Below the pieces are notes generated by a model, which saw only the letters and a list, made by a program, of their open reading frames with translations, did not search any database and had not been told where the DNA came from. 64,000 nucleotides of DNA. Origin: Hahellaceae bacterium. Its GTDB lineage: Bacteria > Pseudomonadota > Gammaproteobacteria > Pseudomonadales > Oleiphilaceae. Each line of letters opens with the position of its first letter. Position 1 is the first letter of the stretch. Made by a program: the position numbers and the translations under genes. The stretch is from positions 28,611 through 92,610 of the forward strand of contig JADGDV010000012.1 in the NCBI GenBank assembly GCA_016744695.1. The letters run 5' to 3'. Shown piece after piece: positions 46,990 to 56,233 of this stretch.

Positions 46990-48204
46990 CTAGGCAGGTG
47001 CTAGCTCTCTACAGCGCTGAAAACCACCCGGTACTGATTGAATAAAGCCTTTTAATTCAAGTGACATGACTTGAAAAGAAACCTCCTCTACTGATAACGC
47101 TGAACGCTCTACGACCGCATCAACCGAAGTGACATCATAACCGATGAGTTTAAGGAACGACTGCTCTTGCTCCGTCAGTGCTTGAACCACTTCATGATTA
47201 AATAAGTCTTGAGGTTCGGGTACTGAATTCCCTGGTTCATTACGAACAAACTGATGAAAAGCCAGCAAACTACTGAGTTCTTCAAAAATATCTTCGGCAC
47301 TTTCAACCAATTTGGCCCCTTGCTTTAGCAATTGATGGCAACCTCGAGCCATTGGATTATGTATTGAACCAGGAATAGCATAAACCTCTCGCCCTTGATC
47401 AAGCGCACAGTGGGCCGTAATTAATGAACCGCTACGTGGACTCGCTTCAACTACTAAAACACCCATCGAAAGTGCACTAATTATTCGGTTTCGTCGAGGG
47501 AAGTTAGATGGCTGAGGCCGAGTTCCCAATGGCAACTCAGATACAATCACACCTTTTTCCAGAATTTTATCGGCTAAGCTACGATGCCGTGCAGGGTAAA
47601 TAATATCTGCACCCGTGCCAACCACTGCAATGGTATGGCCTCCACCATCAATTGCGCCCTGATGTGCTGATCCATCAACACCCAATGCCATACCGCTAGT
47701 CACTGCTAACCCTACATTAACCAAAGACTTAGCAAAGCGATAAGCATTATCTTTGCCGTCAATAGAGGGGTTCCTACTGCCTACAATGGCTAGTTGAGGC
47801 TCACTAAGCAACTCGCAAGAGCCTCTTACAAAAAGTACAGGGGGTGGGCTGTCTATATGCTTAAGTAGTGAAGGGTAATCATCATCTTCAAGCAATAAAA
47901 GAGAATTATTTGGGTGAGTTAACCACTCTAGGTCTCGCTCTATAATACGTCCAAGCTGAGAATTAAGTCCACTTCGAGCATATTCATCAAGTAACCTAAT
48001 GGAATCTGACTTAACGCCTGCCGCTTGAATAAGCTTACGATCACCAAAAACAACCGCTTGAGCAGAACCAAACCATTCAACCAGTTTTTGATATCTATTA
48101 GGCCCAACACCGGATAAGTGAAATAAAGCCAGAGATGCCTGTACTGCATCGGAGTGTACGGTGGTTTTTTGAGAGATTATTTCTAGGGTATTTTCTGAGG
48201 GCAT
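46990..48204 (-). CDS. dprA: DNA-processing protein DprA (Smf)
   Basis: A 404-residue protein with an N-terminal SAM-like region (20-80), the Rossmann-fold DprA core (about 105-310; VGSRNPS, TSGMALGVDGSAH, GTGADIIYP, FPRRNRIISAL, GSLITAHCALDQGREVYAIPG shown here only by its start) and a C-terminal winged-helix domain (about 340-400). DprA loads RecA on incoming single-stranded DNA in natural transformation. The start follows GGAAGATCT. Only dprA is seen of the competence genes, so transformability is not shown. Confidence 0.95.
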   Translation of the reverse strand: MPSENTLEIISQKTTVHSDAVQASLALFHLSGVGPNRYQKLVEWFGSAQAVVFGDRKLIQAAGVKSDSIRLLDEYARSGLNSQLGRIIERDLEWLTHPNNSLLLLEDDDYPSLLKHIDSPPPVLFVRGSCELLSEPQLAIVGSRNPSIDGKDNAYRFAKSLVNVGLAVTSGMALGVDGSAHQGAIDGGGHTIAVVGTGADIIYPARHRSLADKILEKGVIVSELPLGTRPQPSNFPRRNRIISALSMGVLVVEASPRSGSLITAHCALDQGREVYAIPGSIHNPMARGCHQLLKQGAKLVESAEDIFEELSSLLAFHQFVRNEPGNSVPEPQDLFNHEVVQALTEQEQSFLKLIGYDVTSVDAVVERSALSVEEVSFQVMSLELKGFIQSVPGGFQRCRELAPA

Positions 48205-48253
48205 GTAGATCTTCCGTGATCGAGTTTATTCGATAGTGTTATAAATAAAGAAA

Positions 48254-48278
48254 GGGAGCAAATATCCTTATTGCTCCC
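48254..48278 (-). terminator. Intrinsic terminator downstream of the LysM gene
   Basis: GGGAGCAA and TTGCTCCC form a perfect 8-bp stem with a 9-nt loop. On the minus strand it is followed by TTTCTTTATTTAT. It lies 39 bp after the LysM gene stop and before dprA. Confidence 0.75.
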
Positions 48279-48317
48279 ATAGTTCATGCTATCTATTTCT
48301 GATGCTAATACCAAATA

Positions 48318-49346
48318 TTACGGATTACGAACTTCATCACCAATGGATAATGGGCGAAGTGCTCTTAATACCAAACCGTAACTTACTTTCTCAAAGGTTC
48401 TAAATACCATGAGAACACCAGCACGCTCAGAAGGTAATTCAACTTGCTCTTTAGTAAATGGGTCTCTTATTACGCCACCCTTTTTGTAAACAGCTAGCAC
48501 ATTACCCTCTTTAACACCTTCACGCTCACCTCGATTGATAACAACAACCGCGTATTGTCCAATCTGGCTTACACCATCAATAACATGGATCATACTGCCA
48601 TGAATGTCACCTTCCGGTGCGCTAGGATGAAATGTTGAGTTTATGATTCGGTCGTCAGTCGGTAATAATCGATCACCTTGAAGAATTTCTTCACTGGAAC
48701 GCTGAATATTGAGTGTAACCACATCACCACTCACTGATTTAATCTTTGCGGTGGCAACCGATTTAGCTTCTAAACCTAGAAACTCATTGGTCTCTGGGTC
48801 AAAGTAGGCTTCACTATTTCGGAAAACCCCCATTGACTTGTTATCACCAACATCACCACGGGCATAAACAGTATCACCCGCCCCTGTTAGCAGGTGATCA
48901 CCCTTACCAACCAGTATGTAAGGTGCTGCATCCATATCATCCTTCTCAACAATACGAGATTCAGTTAAAAACTGACTAATGGCATCAAGAGGAATGGCTG
49001 GAATAGCCGTAGATAATGGGGTTGCCCGAGCTTGAGGGCTCAGTTTTATCACGCCACTATTTGGGCTACGCTTAATCGTGGTGACTTTAGGCTGGCCCTT
49101 AATATATACAAGCCCTAAAATATCACCAGGATAAATTAAATGTGGGTTTGCTACCTGCGGGTTTGCATGCCATATTTCTGGCCATAGCCACGGGCTATCA
49201 AGGAACCGTGAAGATATATCCCATAATGTGTCGCCAGAGACAACAGTGTATTTATCCGGGTGGCCGGCTTTTAGATCTGGCTGCGCCATGGCTACCTGCA
49301 TGCTCAAAAGCAACATTGCCGATAGGCCTAACAACAGTTTCCTCAT
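48318..49346 (-). CDS. tsaP: TsaP-like LysM-domain protein
   Basis: A 342-residue exported protein. Signal peptide to about residue 21 (LLSMQVAMA), then a LysM domain (about 33-85; YTVVSGDTLWDISSRFL, NPHLIYPGDIL) and a C-terminal region with a FlgT-C-like segment (about 245-340; VVINRGEREGVKEGNVLAVY). Layout and place between def and dprA match P. aeruginosa PA0020 (TsaP), which anchors the type IV pilus secretin to peptidoglycan. The start at 49346 has AAGGA upstream; an ATG at 49385 is in frame but unsupported. Naming is by synteny and domain layout. Confidence 0.85.
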   Translation of the reverse strand: MRKLLLGLSAMLLLSMQVAMAQPDLKAGHPDKYTVVSGDTLWDISSRFLDSPWLWPEIWHANPQVANPHLIYPGDILGLVYIKGQPKVTTIKRSPNSGVIKLSPQARATPLSTAIPAIPLDAISQFLTESRIVEKDDMDAAPYILVGKGDHLLTGAGDTVYARGDVGDNKSMGVFRNSEAYFDPETNEFLGLEAKSVATAKIKSVSGDVVTLNIQRSSEEILQGDRLLPTDDRIINSTFHPSAPEGDIHGSMIHVIDGVSQIGQYAVVVINRGEREGVKEGNVLAVYKKGGVIRDPFTKEQVELPSERAGVLMVFRTFEKVSYGLVLRALRPLSIGDEVRNP

Positions 49347-49577
49347 GATTGAGTCCTTACTAAGCATTTTTATTAGAATAACCATGCAAATGATTACTCT
49401 TACACAAAATTTTTATATTCTTGTTTATTTCTACTATATTTTCTACAGAAGAACAGCGGATAATTTGTACTATTCGTCTGTCTAATAGATAATAGTAGCA
49501 GGCATCTCGTAACTTGTAACACTCTTTGACCAAAAAGAATCGTTACAAATTGTTTTAAGACTTCGACATAACTATCT

Positions 49578-50081
49578 ATGGCTAAACTAGAAATTCTTGA
49601 GTTCCCAGATCCAAGACTGCGTAAAATCGCTGCACCCGTTGCTATCGTTGATGATGCGATACGCAATATAATCGATGACATGTTTGAAACTATGTACGAT
49701 GCTCCCGGCATCGGACTGGCAGCAACACAGGTCAACATTCACCAGCGTATTGTTGTAATTGATGTTTCCGAAGAAAAAGACCAACCACTGGTCTTCATTA
49801 ACCCGGAAGTCACCGTTCTTGAAGGCGAACCTCTTTCAATGCAAGAAGGTTGTCTCTCTGTACCCGGCTTTTACGAAGATGTGACTCGAGTAGAGCATGC
49901 ATTGGTTAAAGCACTCGATCGTGACGGCAACGAGTTTGAACTTGAAACCAATGAATTGCTGGCTGTTTGCATTCAGCATGAACTCGATCATTTAGACGGC
50001 AAACTGTTTGTTGATTACATCAGCCCGTTGAAGCGCAACCGAATCCGTAAGAAGCTTGAAAAGATTCATCGTAATGCATAA
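49578..50081 (+). CDS. def: Peptide deformylase
   Basis: A 167-residue metalloenzyme that removes the formyl group from nascent proteins. The three motifs are GIGLAATQ (near 45), EGCLSVPG (near 89) and QHELDHLDG (near 132), with the Cys and two His metal ligands. It is divergent from tsaP and heads the def-fmt-rsmB-trkA-trkH series. The start has no strong Shine-Dalgarno. Confidence 0.97.
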   Translation: MAKLEILEFPDPRLRKIAAPVAIVDDAIRNIIDDMFETMYDAPGIGLAATQVNIHQRIVVIDVSEEKDQPLVFINPEVTVLEGEPLSMQEGCLSVPGFYEDVTRVEHALVKALDRDGNEFELETNELLAVCIQHELDHLDGKLFVDYISPLKRNRIRKKLEKIHRNA

Positions 50082-50102
50082 AAAAGCAACATGCTGACTA
50101 TT

Positions 50103-50177
50103 CTGTAGGTCGGGTTTCAACCCGACAACCCAGCACACCAGCATACATCTACTGTCGGGTTAAAACCCGACCTACAG
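50103..50177. repeat. Palindromic repeat, GTAGGTCGGGTT family
   Basis: Two 25-bp arms (50103-50127 and 50153-50177) match at 24 of 25 positions as inverted repeats, and each arm contains a smaller palindrome (CGGGTTTCAACCCG and CGGGTTAAAACCCG). It fills the gap between def and fmt and ends 12 nt before the AGGAA ribosome site of fmt. Confidence 0.85.
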
Positions 50178-50201
50178 TTTTGGTAAAGATAGGAACCTAT
50201 C

Positions 50202-51179
50202 GTGGCAGATGCATCTCCCCTTCGTATCGTATTCGCAGGCACGCCTGATTTCGCCGCATCCAGTCTGGAAGCACTCGTTAATCAAGACTATAACGTGGTG
50301 GCTGTGTACACACAGCCAGACAGACCCGCTGGGCGCGGCAAGAAGCTTCATAAAAGCCCAGTTAAAGACGTCGCTGAGCAACATGATATTCCCGTTTACC
50401 AACCCGTGAATTTTAAAGACGAAGCAGATCAGCAGGTACTTGAATCACTTGATGCAGATCTTATGATCGTTGCAGCCTACGGAATAATACTGCCTAAAGT
50501 GGTGCTCGATACACCTAAAAAAGGCTGCATTAACATTCATGCCTCATTACTCCCTCGCTGGAGGGGCGCAGCCCCTATTCAACGAGCCATACAGGCCGGT
50601 GACACAGAAACAGGCATTACCATCATGCAAATGGATGTAGGCTTGGATACCGGCAATATGTTGTGGAAAAAGAAAACCCCTATCAAGCCAGACGATAATG
50701 GTGGATCACTCCATGACCGCCTAGCGAGATTAGGCGCAGAAGCTATGCTTGAAGCACTAGAACAACTCACCTCTGACCATCCTTCTAGTCAGTTAACCAA
50801 CGAAAAACAAGATGACCAGCTAGCTATTTATGCACATAAGCTTTCTAAACAAGATGCTCAAATAAACTGGTCATTAAGTGCTGAATCTATTGCCTTAACC
50901 ATAAGGGCTTTTAACCCTTGGCCTGTCGCCTTTTCAGTAGAAGCCGATGAGCGCATCCGGTTTTTTGAAGCTAAGGTTATTTCTGAAACTCATAATAAGA
51001 CACCAGGCACTATTATTAATAAATCCCGTGAGGGTATTATTATTGCCTGTGGAGAAAACACACTCAGTATTCAAAAGCTTCAGTTGCCTGGTTCTAAAGC
51101 CATGGCAGTAGCCGATTTTGTTAACGGTGGCAAAGCCATGCTTGATGCAGGCACACAACTAACCAGTGCAGGGGCTTAA
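50202..51179 (+). CDS. fmt: Methionyl-tRNA formyltransferase
   Basis: A 325-residue enzyme that formylates initiator Met-tRNA. Conserved features are FAGTPDFAAS (near 10), the SLLPRWRGAAPIQ loop (near 110) with the catalytic Asn-His (NIHAS), and DVGLDTGNML near 142; a C-terminal OB domain follows after residue 205. Translation starts with GTG after AGGAACCTATC. A palindromic repeat lies just upstream. Its end overlaps possible starts of rsmB. Confidence 0.97.
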   Translation: MADASPLRIVFAGTPDFAASSLEALVNQDYNVVAVYTQPDRPAGRGKKLHKSPVKDVAEQHDIPVYQPVNFKDEADQQVLESLDADLMIVAAYGIILPKVVLDTPKKGCINIHASLLPRWRGAAPIQRAIQAGDTETGITIMQMDVGLDTGNMLWKKKTPIKPDDNGGSLHDRLARLGAEAMLEALEQLTSDHPSSQLTNEKQDDQLAIYAHKLSKQDAQINWSLSAESIALTIRAFNPWPVAFSVEADERIRFFEAKVISETHNKTPGTIINKSREGIIIACGENTLSIQKLQLPGSKAMAVADFVNGGKAMLDAGTQLTSAGA

Positions 51180-51186
51180 GCCTAGC

Positions 51187-52581
51187 ATGACACAGAAAGC
51201 GACAAAGAAAATGGCTAAGAAAAAGACCAACAAGCGTTATTTGAAACGTAAAGTATCCATGGTTGAAACCTCCAACCTGAGAGCCATTGCCGCCCAAGTG
51301 GTCCATCAGGTAAGTCACGAACAAAAATCTCTCAGCAGCCTAATGCCACCCGCTCTTGAAAAAGTGCCCAGTCAAGATAAAGCATTACTACAAGAGCTAT
51401 GTTTTGGCACCTGCCGTTGGTATCACAAGTTACAAGCTATTCAACAATGTTTAATGGTTCAACCACTGCCTCATCTTGATATTGTGGTTAATTCTGCCAT
51501 TTTAGTGGGTATTTATCAGCTATTAGAAATGCGAACACCCGCTCATGCGGCCATTTTTGAAACCGTTGAAGCCGTTGAAGCACTTGGTTTTTTCCGCTTA
51601 AAAGGCATGGTTAACGGCATACTAAGAAATGTAGAGCGTGAAGAAGAGTGGCCAGAACAGTTAATTGATGCTGACACCTATGAATCTTTCTTTTATGAAT
51701 ACAGTCACCCTCGTTGGTTTATAGATAAATTATCTAATAACTGGCCAGACCGTTGGCAAGAAATTCTACACATAAACAATGAACGCCCTCCCATGACATT
51801 GCGTGTGAACCTTAACAAGGTCAGCCGTGATGAGTATCTTGAAAAACTGAATCAGGCTGATATTGATGCCCGGGCCACTAAATATGCACCAACAGGCATT
51901 ACCCTAAATTCCCCTGTTGATGTAACGGCACTACCTTATTTTGATGAAGGCTTTGTCAGTGTTCAAGACGAAGCCGCACAGCTTTGCTGCGAACTATTAG
52001 ATGCACCGGCCAAGGCGCGCATCCTTGATACCTGCGCTGCACCGGGTGGTAAAACGTGCGCCATTCTAGAACGTTTCCCTGACGCAGAAGTCACAGCCAT
52101 TGATATTGACCCTGGGCGAATAGAGCGAATACATCAAAACCTAGAACGTACAAAACTCGAAGCCAAAGTAGTGGTCGGTGATGCTGCAGATCCAGATAGC
52201 TGGTGGGACAAAGAACTTTTCGATCGCATCCTACTCGATGCTCCGTGTAGTGCTACAGGGGTTATACGTCGTCACCCTGACATTAAGCTATTACGTCAGG
52301 AAAACGATATTGTTCCTTTAGCAAGCTTGCAATTGAGCCTACTAGAAACCTCCTGGGCCCTGCTAAAACCAGGTGGAAAGCTGGTGTATGCCACCTGTTC
52401 TATTTTTTCTCAGGAAAATAGCCGTATAATTGAACGGTTTATCAATAAGCAGCCTGACGCTACACTAGTACCCATTGAAGCCGAGTGGGGAACAAGCAGC
52501 CCTTTTGGCCAGCAATTATTTCCACAAGAAGGTGGTCACGACGGCTTTTTTTACGCTTGCCTGAAGAAGTCGGATCAATAG
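51187..52581 (+). CDS. rsmB: 16S rRNA m5C967 methyltransferase
   Basis: A 464-residue RNA methyltransferase. N-terminal NusB-like domain (about 30-165; NLRAIAAQVVHQV, DKALLQELCFG), then the SAM-dependent domain with DTCAAPGGKT (near 281), the RNA-binding Cys in DAPCSATGV (near 350) and the nucleophile Cys in ATCSIFSQEN (near 400). The N-terminus is uncertain: GTG at 51166, ATG at 51187 and ATG at 51259 are all in frame; the last gives the length closest to E. coli RsmB, and the basic stretch before it is Lys-rich. Follows fmt closely and precedes trkA by 19 bp. Confidence 0.95.
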   Translation: MTQKATKKMAKKKTNKRYLKRKVSMVETSNLRAIAAQVVHQVSHEQKSLSSLMPPALEKVPSQDKALLQELCFGTCRWYHKLQAIQQCLMVQPLPHLDIVVNSAILVGIYQLLEMRTPAHAAIFETVEAVEALGFFRLKGMVNGILRNVEREEEWPEQLIDADTYESFFYEYSHPRWFIDKLSNNWPDRWQEILHINNERPPMTLRVNLNKVSRDEYLEKLNQADIDARATKYAPTGITLNSPVDVTALPYFDEGFVSVQDEAAQLCCELLDAPAKARILDTCAAPGGKTCAILERFPDAEVTAIDIDPGRIERIHQNLERTKLEAKVVVGDAADPDSWWDKELFDRILLDAPCSATGVIRRHPDIKLLRQENDIVPLASLQLSLLETSWALLKPGGKLVYATCSIFSQENSRIIERFINKQPDATLVPIEAEWGTSSPFGQQLFPQEGGHDGFFYACLKKSDQ

Positions 52582-52600
52582 AACGTCGGATTAAGCGAAC

Positions 52601-53974
52601 ATGAAAATAATCATTCTTGGTGCAGGACAGGTTGGCGGCACACTGGCAGAAAATCTTGCCAGTGAAGCCAATGATATTACCGTAGTAGATCACGACAGTG
52701 ATCGCCTTAGGCAACTTCAAGACCGACTCGACATCAGAACTATTCAGGGCTCGGGCTCTCACCCTAATATTCTCAAACAGGCTGGGGCGGAAGACGCCGA
52801 CATGTTAGTTGCGGTCACCAACAGCGACGAAGTCAACATGGTTGCTTGCCAGGTAGCCCATACATTATTTAGAACACCCACGAAAATTAGTCGGGTGAGA
52901 GCCATTCCTTACCTTTCAAAGAAGGACTTATTTGGCGCTGAAGCCTTCCCTATTGATGTATTGATCAGCCCTGAGCAGGTAGTCACCAACCATATTACGC
53001 GTCTTATTGAGTACCCTGGCGCACTTCAGGTAACTGACTTTTCAAAAGGCTTGGTTCGACTTGTTGCTATTAGGGCATCAAAAGGCGGCCCACTGGTGGG
53101 GCACGAGCTCGCTTACCTTCGTCAGCATATGCCTAATATTGATACCCGTGTTGCAGCAATATTTAGAAAAGACAGCCCAATAACCCCTGAAGGCACGACT
53201 ATTATTGAAGATGGGGATGAAGTCTTTTTTATCGCCGCAACCAATCATATTCGTTCGGTAATGAGTGAACTTCAACCACTAGAAAAACCTTACAAACGAA
53301 TTATGATTGCAGGAGGAGGCAATATTGGCCATCGTCTGGCGGAAAAGCTCGAAAGCAAACACCAAGTAAAATTGGTTGAACACAATACTTCTCGCTGCAT
53401 AGAACTCTCCGAAGCACTGAACAAAACCATCGTATTACAAGGCAATGCAGCCAATAAAGAACTGTTATTAGAAGAAAATATCGAAGATACCGACGTATTC
53501 ATTGCCGTAACCAACGATGACGAAGCGAACATAATGGCTTCAATGCTGGCAAAGCGACTGGGTGCTCGAAAGGTAATGACATTAATCAACAACCCCGATT
53601 ATGTTGATCTTATTCAGGGCAGAGAAATTGATGTTGCAATATCCCCACAGCAAACCACGATTGGCAGCCTTTTAACCCACGTACGAAGAGGTGATGTGGT
53701 TAACGTACACTCACTAAGACGTGGTGCAGCAGAAGCTATTGAGGCGATCGCCCATGGAGACCATAAATCATCGAAAGTAGTTGGTAGACGCTTAGATGAA
53801 ATTACACTGCCTCATGGTACAACCATTGGTGCTATTGTGCGTCACAACGAAGTATTAATTGCCCACGACCATATTAGAGTTCAACCTGATGATCACGTCA
53901 TACTGTTTTTGGTCGATAAGAGTAGAATAAAAGAAGTTGAAAAGCTGTTCCAGGTCGGACTAGCATTTTTTTGA
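52601..53974 (+). CDS. trkA: Trk potassium uptake NAD-binding protein TrkA
   Basis: A 457-residue peripheral membrane protein with two RCK units. Each has a Rossmann domain ([13 protein letters not shown] near 6 and [14 protein letters not shown] near 237) and a TrkA-C domain. It binds NAD and gates the TrkH channel. The order rsmB-trkA-trkH puts the two subunits side by side. Length matches E. coli TrkA (458). Confidence 0.97.
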   Translation: MKIIILGAGQVGGTLAENLASEANDITVVDHDSDRLRQLQDRLDIRTIQGSGSHPNILKQAGAEDADMLVAVTNSDEVNMVACQVAHTLFRTPTKISRVRAIPYLSKKDLFGAEAFPIDVLISPEQVVTNHITRLIEYPGALQVTDFSKGLVRLVAIRASKGGPLVGHELAYLRQHMPNIDTRVAAIFRKDSPITPEGTTIIEDGDEVFFIAATNHIRSVMSELQPLEKPYKRIMIAGGGNIGHRLAEKLESKHQVKLVEHNTSRCIELSEALNKTIVLQGNAANKELLLEENIEDTDVFIAVTNDDEANIMASMLAKRLGARKVMTLINNPDYVDLIQGREIDVAISPQQTTIGSLLTHVRRGDVVNVHSLRRGAAEAIEAIAHGDHKSSKVVGRRLDEITLPHGTTIGAIVRHNEVLIAHDHIRVQPDDHVILFLVDKSRIKEVEKLFQVGLAFF

Positions 53975-54006
53975 TCTTGATAAGAACAGGGAAATAATAA
54001 CATACC

Positions 54007-55455
54007 ATGCACCTTTCTATAATCTGTCGTATTTTAGGTATTTTGTTGATGCTTTTCAGCATCACCATGCTACCTCCTATGGCAGTATCCCTTATTTATG
54101 ATGACGGCCAGTTAAGACCCTTTGTTAATGCTTTTGCACTTATCCTCAGTATTGGCTTGGTGGTTTGGTTCCCTGTTAGAAACAAGAGGCAAGACCTGCG
54201 CATTCGCGATGGTTTTGTTATTACAGTATTGTTCTGGCTAGCGCTGAGTTTGAGTGGATCTATCCCTCTGTACGTAAGCGATAACCCGTCTATGTCATTT
54301 GTTGATGCCTACTTTGAGTCACTTTCGGGTTTAACAACCACCGGTGCCACCGTAATCACCGGCATTGATGACCTTCCCAAATCTATACTCTGGTATCGAC
54401 AGCAGCTCCAATGGTTGGGTGGCATGGGGATTATCGTACTAGCTGTCGCTGTTTTGCCTATGCTAGGTATCGGAGGCATGCAGCTATACCGAGCAGAGAC
54501 ACCCGGTCCGGTAAAAGATGCCAAGCTCACCCCCCGAATTACCGAAACAGCCAAGGCCCTTTGGTATATTTATTTAGGGCTTACTATCGCCTGCGGTTTA
54601 GGTTATTGGCTCGCAGGTATGTCTGGCTTTGATGCCATAACCCATAGTTTCTCAACCATTGCGATTGGTGGGTTTTCAACCCATGACGACAGTATTGGTT
54701 TTTTTGATAGCACCGCTATTGAGCTTATCGCTATCGTATTTATGTTTCTATCAGGCATTAACTACGCCTTGCACTTCTTTTCATTCAGACAACGCTCAAT
54801 TTTCGTTTATCTCAGAGACCCTGAATTTCAATTTTATGCGCTTGTATTAGGCGGTGTAAGTGTTATCACCATATTAACACTACTGGCCACCGAGACATTT
54901 GAAGTAAGCGAAGCCATTGTTAGTGGTTTATTTGAAGTGGTTTCAATTGCAACAACCACAGGCTTCGCAACCGCCGATTTCGCTCACTGGCCTCATGTAC
55001 TACCCTTTCTTCTATTTGTAGTGGCCTTTATCGGAGGGTGTGCCGGATCAACGGGTGGCGGAATGAAGGTTATTCGTATTCTACTTATCTACAAGCAAGG
55101 TTTACGAGAAGTTAAACGACTTATACACCCTAATGCCATTATCCCGATTAAGTTAGGGCGAAAGCCAGTACCAGACAGAGTGATTGAATCTGTGTGGGGC
55201 TTCTTCTCTGTTTACATGTTTATGTTTGTACTGATGCTACTGATATTGCTAGCAACCGGACTAGATCAGGTCACCGCATGGTCAGCAGTGGGTGCCTGTA
55301 TTAATAACCTTGGACCGGGCTTAGGGGAAGTTGCTTATCATTATGGCGATTTAAACAGCACCGCAAAGTGGGTACTTTGTTTTGCCATGCTGTTAGGCCG
55401 CTTAGAAGTATTTACCTTGCTACTGCTGTTTACACCTGCATTTTGGCGGCACTAA
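54007..55455 (+). CDS. trkH: Trk potassium uptake channel TrkH
   Basis: A 482-residue membrane protein with four MPM units. The four selectivity-filter loops are visible: LTTTGATVITG (near 109), IAIGGFSTHD (near 218), ATTTGFATADF (near 318) and CINNLGPGLGEV (near 436), each around a Gly. It imports potassium with TrkA. The gene follows trkA by 32 bp. Length matches TrkH (483). Confidence 0.97.
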   Translation: MHLSIICRILGILLMLFSITMLPPMAVSLIYDDGQLRPFVNAFALILSIGLVVWFPVRNKRQDLRIRDGFVITVLFWLALSLSGSIPLYVSDNPSMSFVDAYFESLSGLTTTGATVITGIDDLPKSILWYRQQLQWLGGMGIIVLAVAVLPMLGIGGMQLYRAETPGPVKDAKLTPRITETAKALWYIYLGLTIACGLGYWLAGMSGFDAITHSFSTIAIGGFSTHDDSIGFFDSTAIELIAIVFMFLSGINYALHFFSFRQRSIFVYLRDPEFQFYALVLGGVSVITILTLLATETFEVSEAIVSGLFEVVSIATTTGFATADFAHWPHVLPFLLFVVAFIGGCAGSTGGGMKVIRILLIYKQGLREVKRLIHPNAIIPIKLGRKPVPDRVIESVWGFFSVYMFMFVLMLLILLATGLDQVTAWSAVGACINNLGPGLGEVAYHYGDLNSTAKWVLCFAMLLGRLEVFTLLLLFTPAFWRH

Positions 55456-55466
55456 TAAAACAACTC

Positions 55467-55511
55467 GTAGCCATGATGCAGCGAAGCGGAATCACGGCTA
55501 CACGCTTCGCT
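55467..55511. repeat. Palindromic repeat, GATGCAGCGAAGCGGAATC family, copy 3
   Basis: GTAGCCATGATG (55467-55478) and AATCACGGCTAC (55490-55501) are inverted copies with two mismatches. Interleaved with them, AGCGAAGCG (55480-55488) pairs with CGCTTCGCT (55503-55511). It sits between the convergent trkH and the unknown gene at 55515. The core resembles a repeat widespread in proteobacterial intergenic regions. Confidence 0.75.
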
Positions 55512-55514
55512 CAA

Positions 55515-56135
55515 CTACTTTTTCCCGCCCGTGAACTTTTTAATATCGCCCAATAAACGTTCTGCAAAGTGTCCTATTTCATCTTTCGCTTTCTGAACGG
55601 TTGTTGGCTTGGCGCTTTCAGGCGCTTTGTCAGAAATAGGCTCTTTAACCGCTTTCTTAATCTCTCTATCATCTAAATTCTGATAAGCAGCCTTTGAGGC
55701 ATTCATCGCTTTTCTTGCATCTGAATCAGACGCTAAACCATACCATTCTGACACTCTATCCACAGCCATTTGAAATGCCTTTTCAAAGCCATGAACATCT
55801 ACAGAAATAGTCGTTCGCCTAATATCATCTTCCCAAGGAATATTAACGCGCAGCTCAAACACCTCAGTCGGGTTGCGACCTTTGCGTTTAACAATGATCC
55901 GACGCACCCCTCTAATACGACCATCTGGCCGCATATGAAATTCTTTGGTATAAGCCTGGGCGGTATAATAGGCTTTCTGCCGCCGCGCTAATCGTTCATC
56001 AATAACTTTCGCTTTAGCATAAGCAGCCTCCTTGCTTCGCTTAATGCGAACATACTCTTGATACTCAGTACCCCCCCACGCTCTAAAAACTCGATAGTAG
56101 GGTAAGTTGCCGTACTTATGATCATAAATCGCCAT
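55515..56135 (-). CDS. Hypothetical basic protein, possible AP2-like DNA-binding fold
   Basis: A 206-residue basic protein without signal peptide or membrane span. The first 50 residues are Tyr/Arg/Lys-rich (YYRVFRAWGG, RIKRSKEAAYAKAK). Residues about 70-140 suggest three beta-strands then a helix (GRIRGVRRIIVKRKGR, EVFELRVNIPWEDD, RTTISVDVHG, FEKAFQMAVDRVSEWYG), the order of an AP2-type domain, but no family was recognised. The tail (150-206) is charged and Pro/Ala-rich. It ends at the palindromic repeat after trkH. Function unknown; DNA or RNA binding is a guess from the charge. Confidence 0.6.
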   Translation of the reverse strand: MAIYDHKYGNLPYYRVFRAWGGTEYQEYVRIKRSKEAAYAKAKVIDERLARRQKAYYTAQAYTKEFHMRPDGRIRGVRRIIVKRKGRNPTEVFELRVNIPWEDDIRRTTISVDVHGFEKAFQMAVDRVSEWYGLASDSDARKAMNASKAAYQNLDDREIKKAVKEPISDKAPESAKPTTVQKAKDEIGHFAERLLGDIKKFTGGKK

Positions 56136-56233
56136 AACGAATCACATCACACGCTTGTTTAGTCGGTAATAATAGAAAGTAATCGGTACTTTCCGCTCAT
56201 TGCATTACCTTTAGTCTAGTTTAAATTTCGAAA

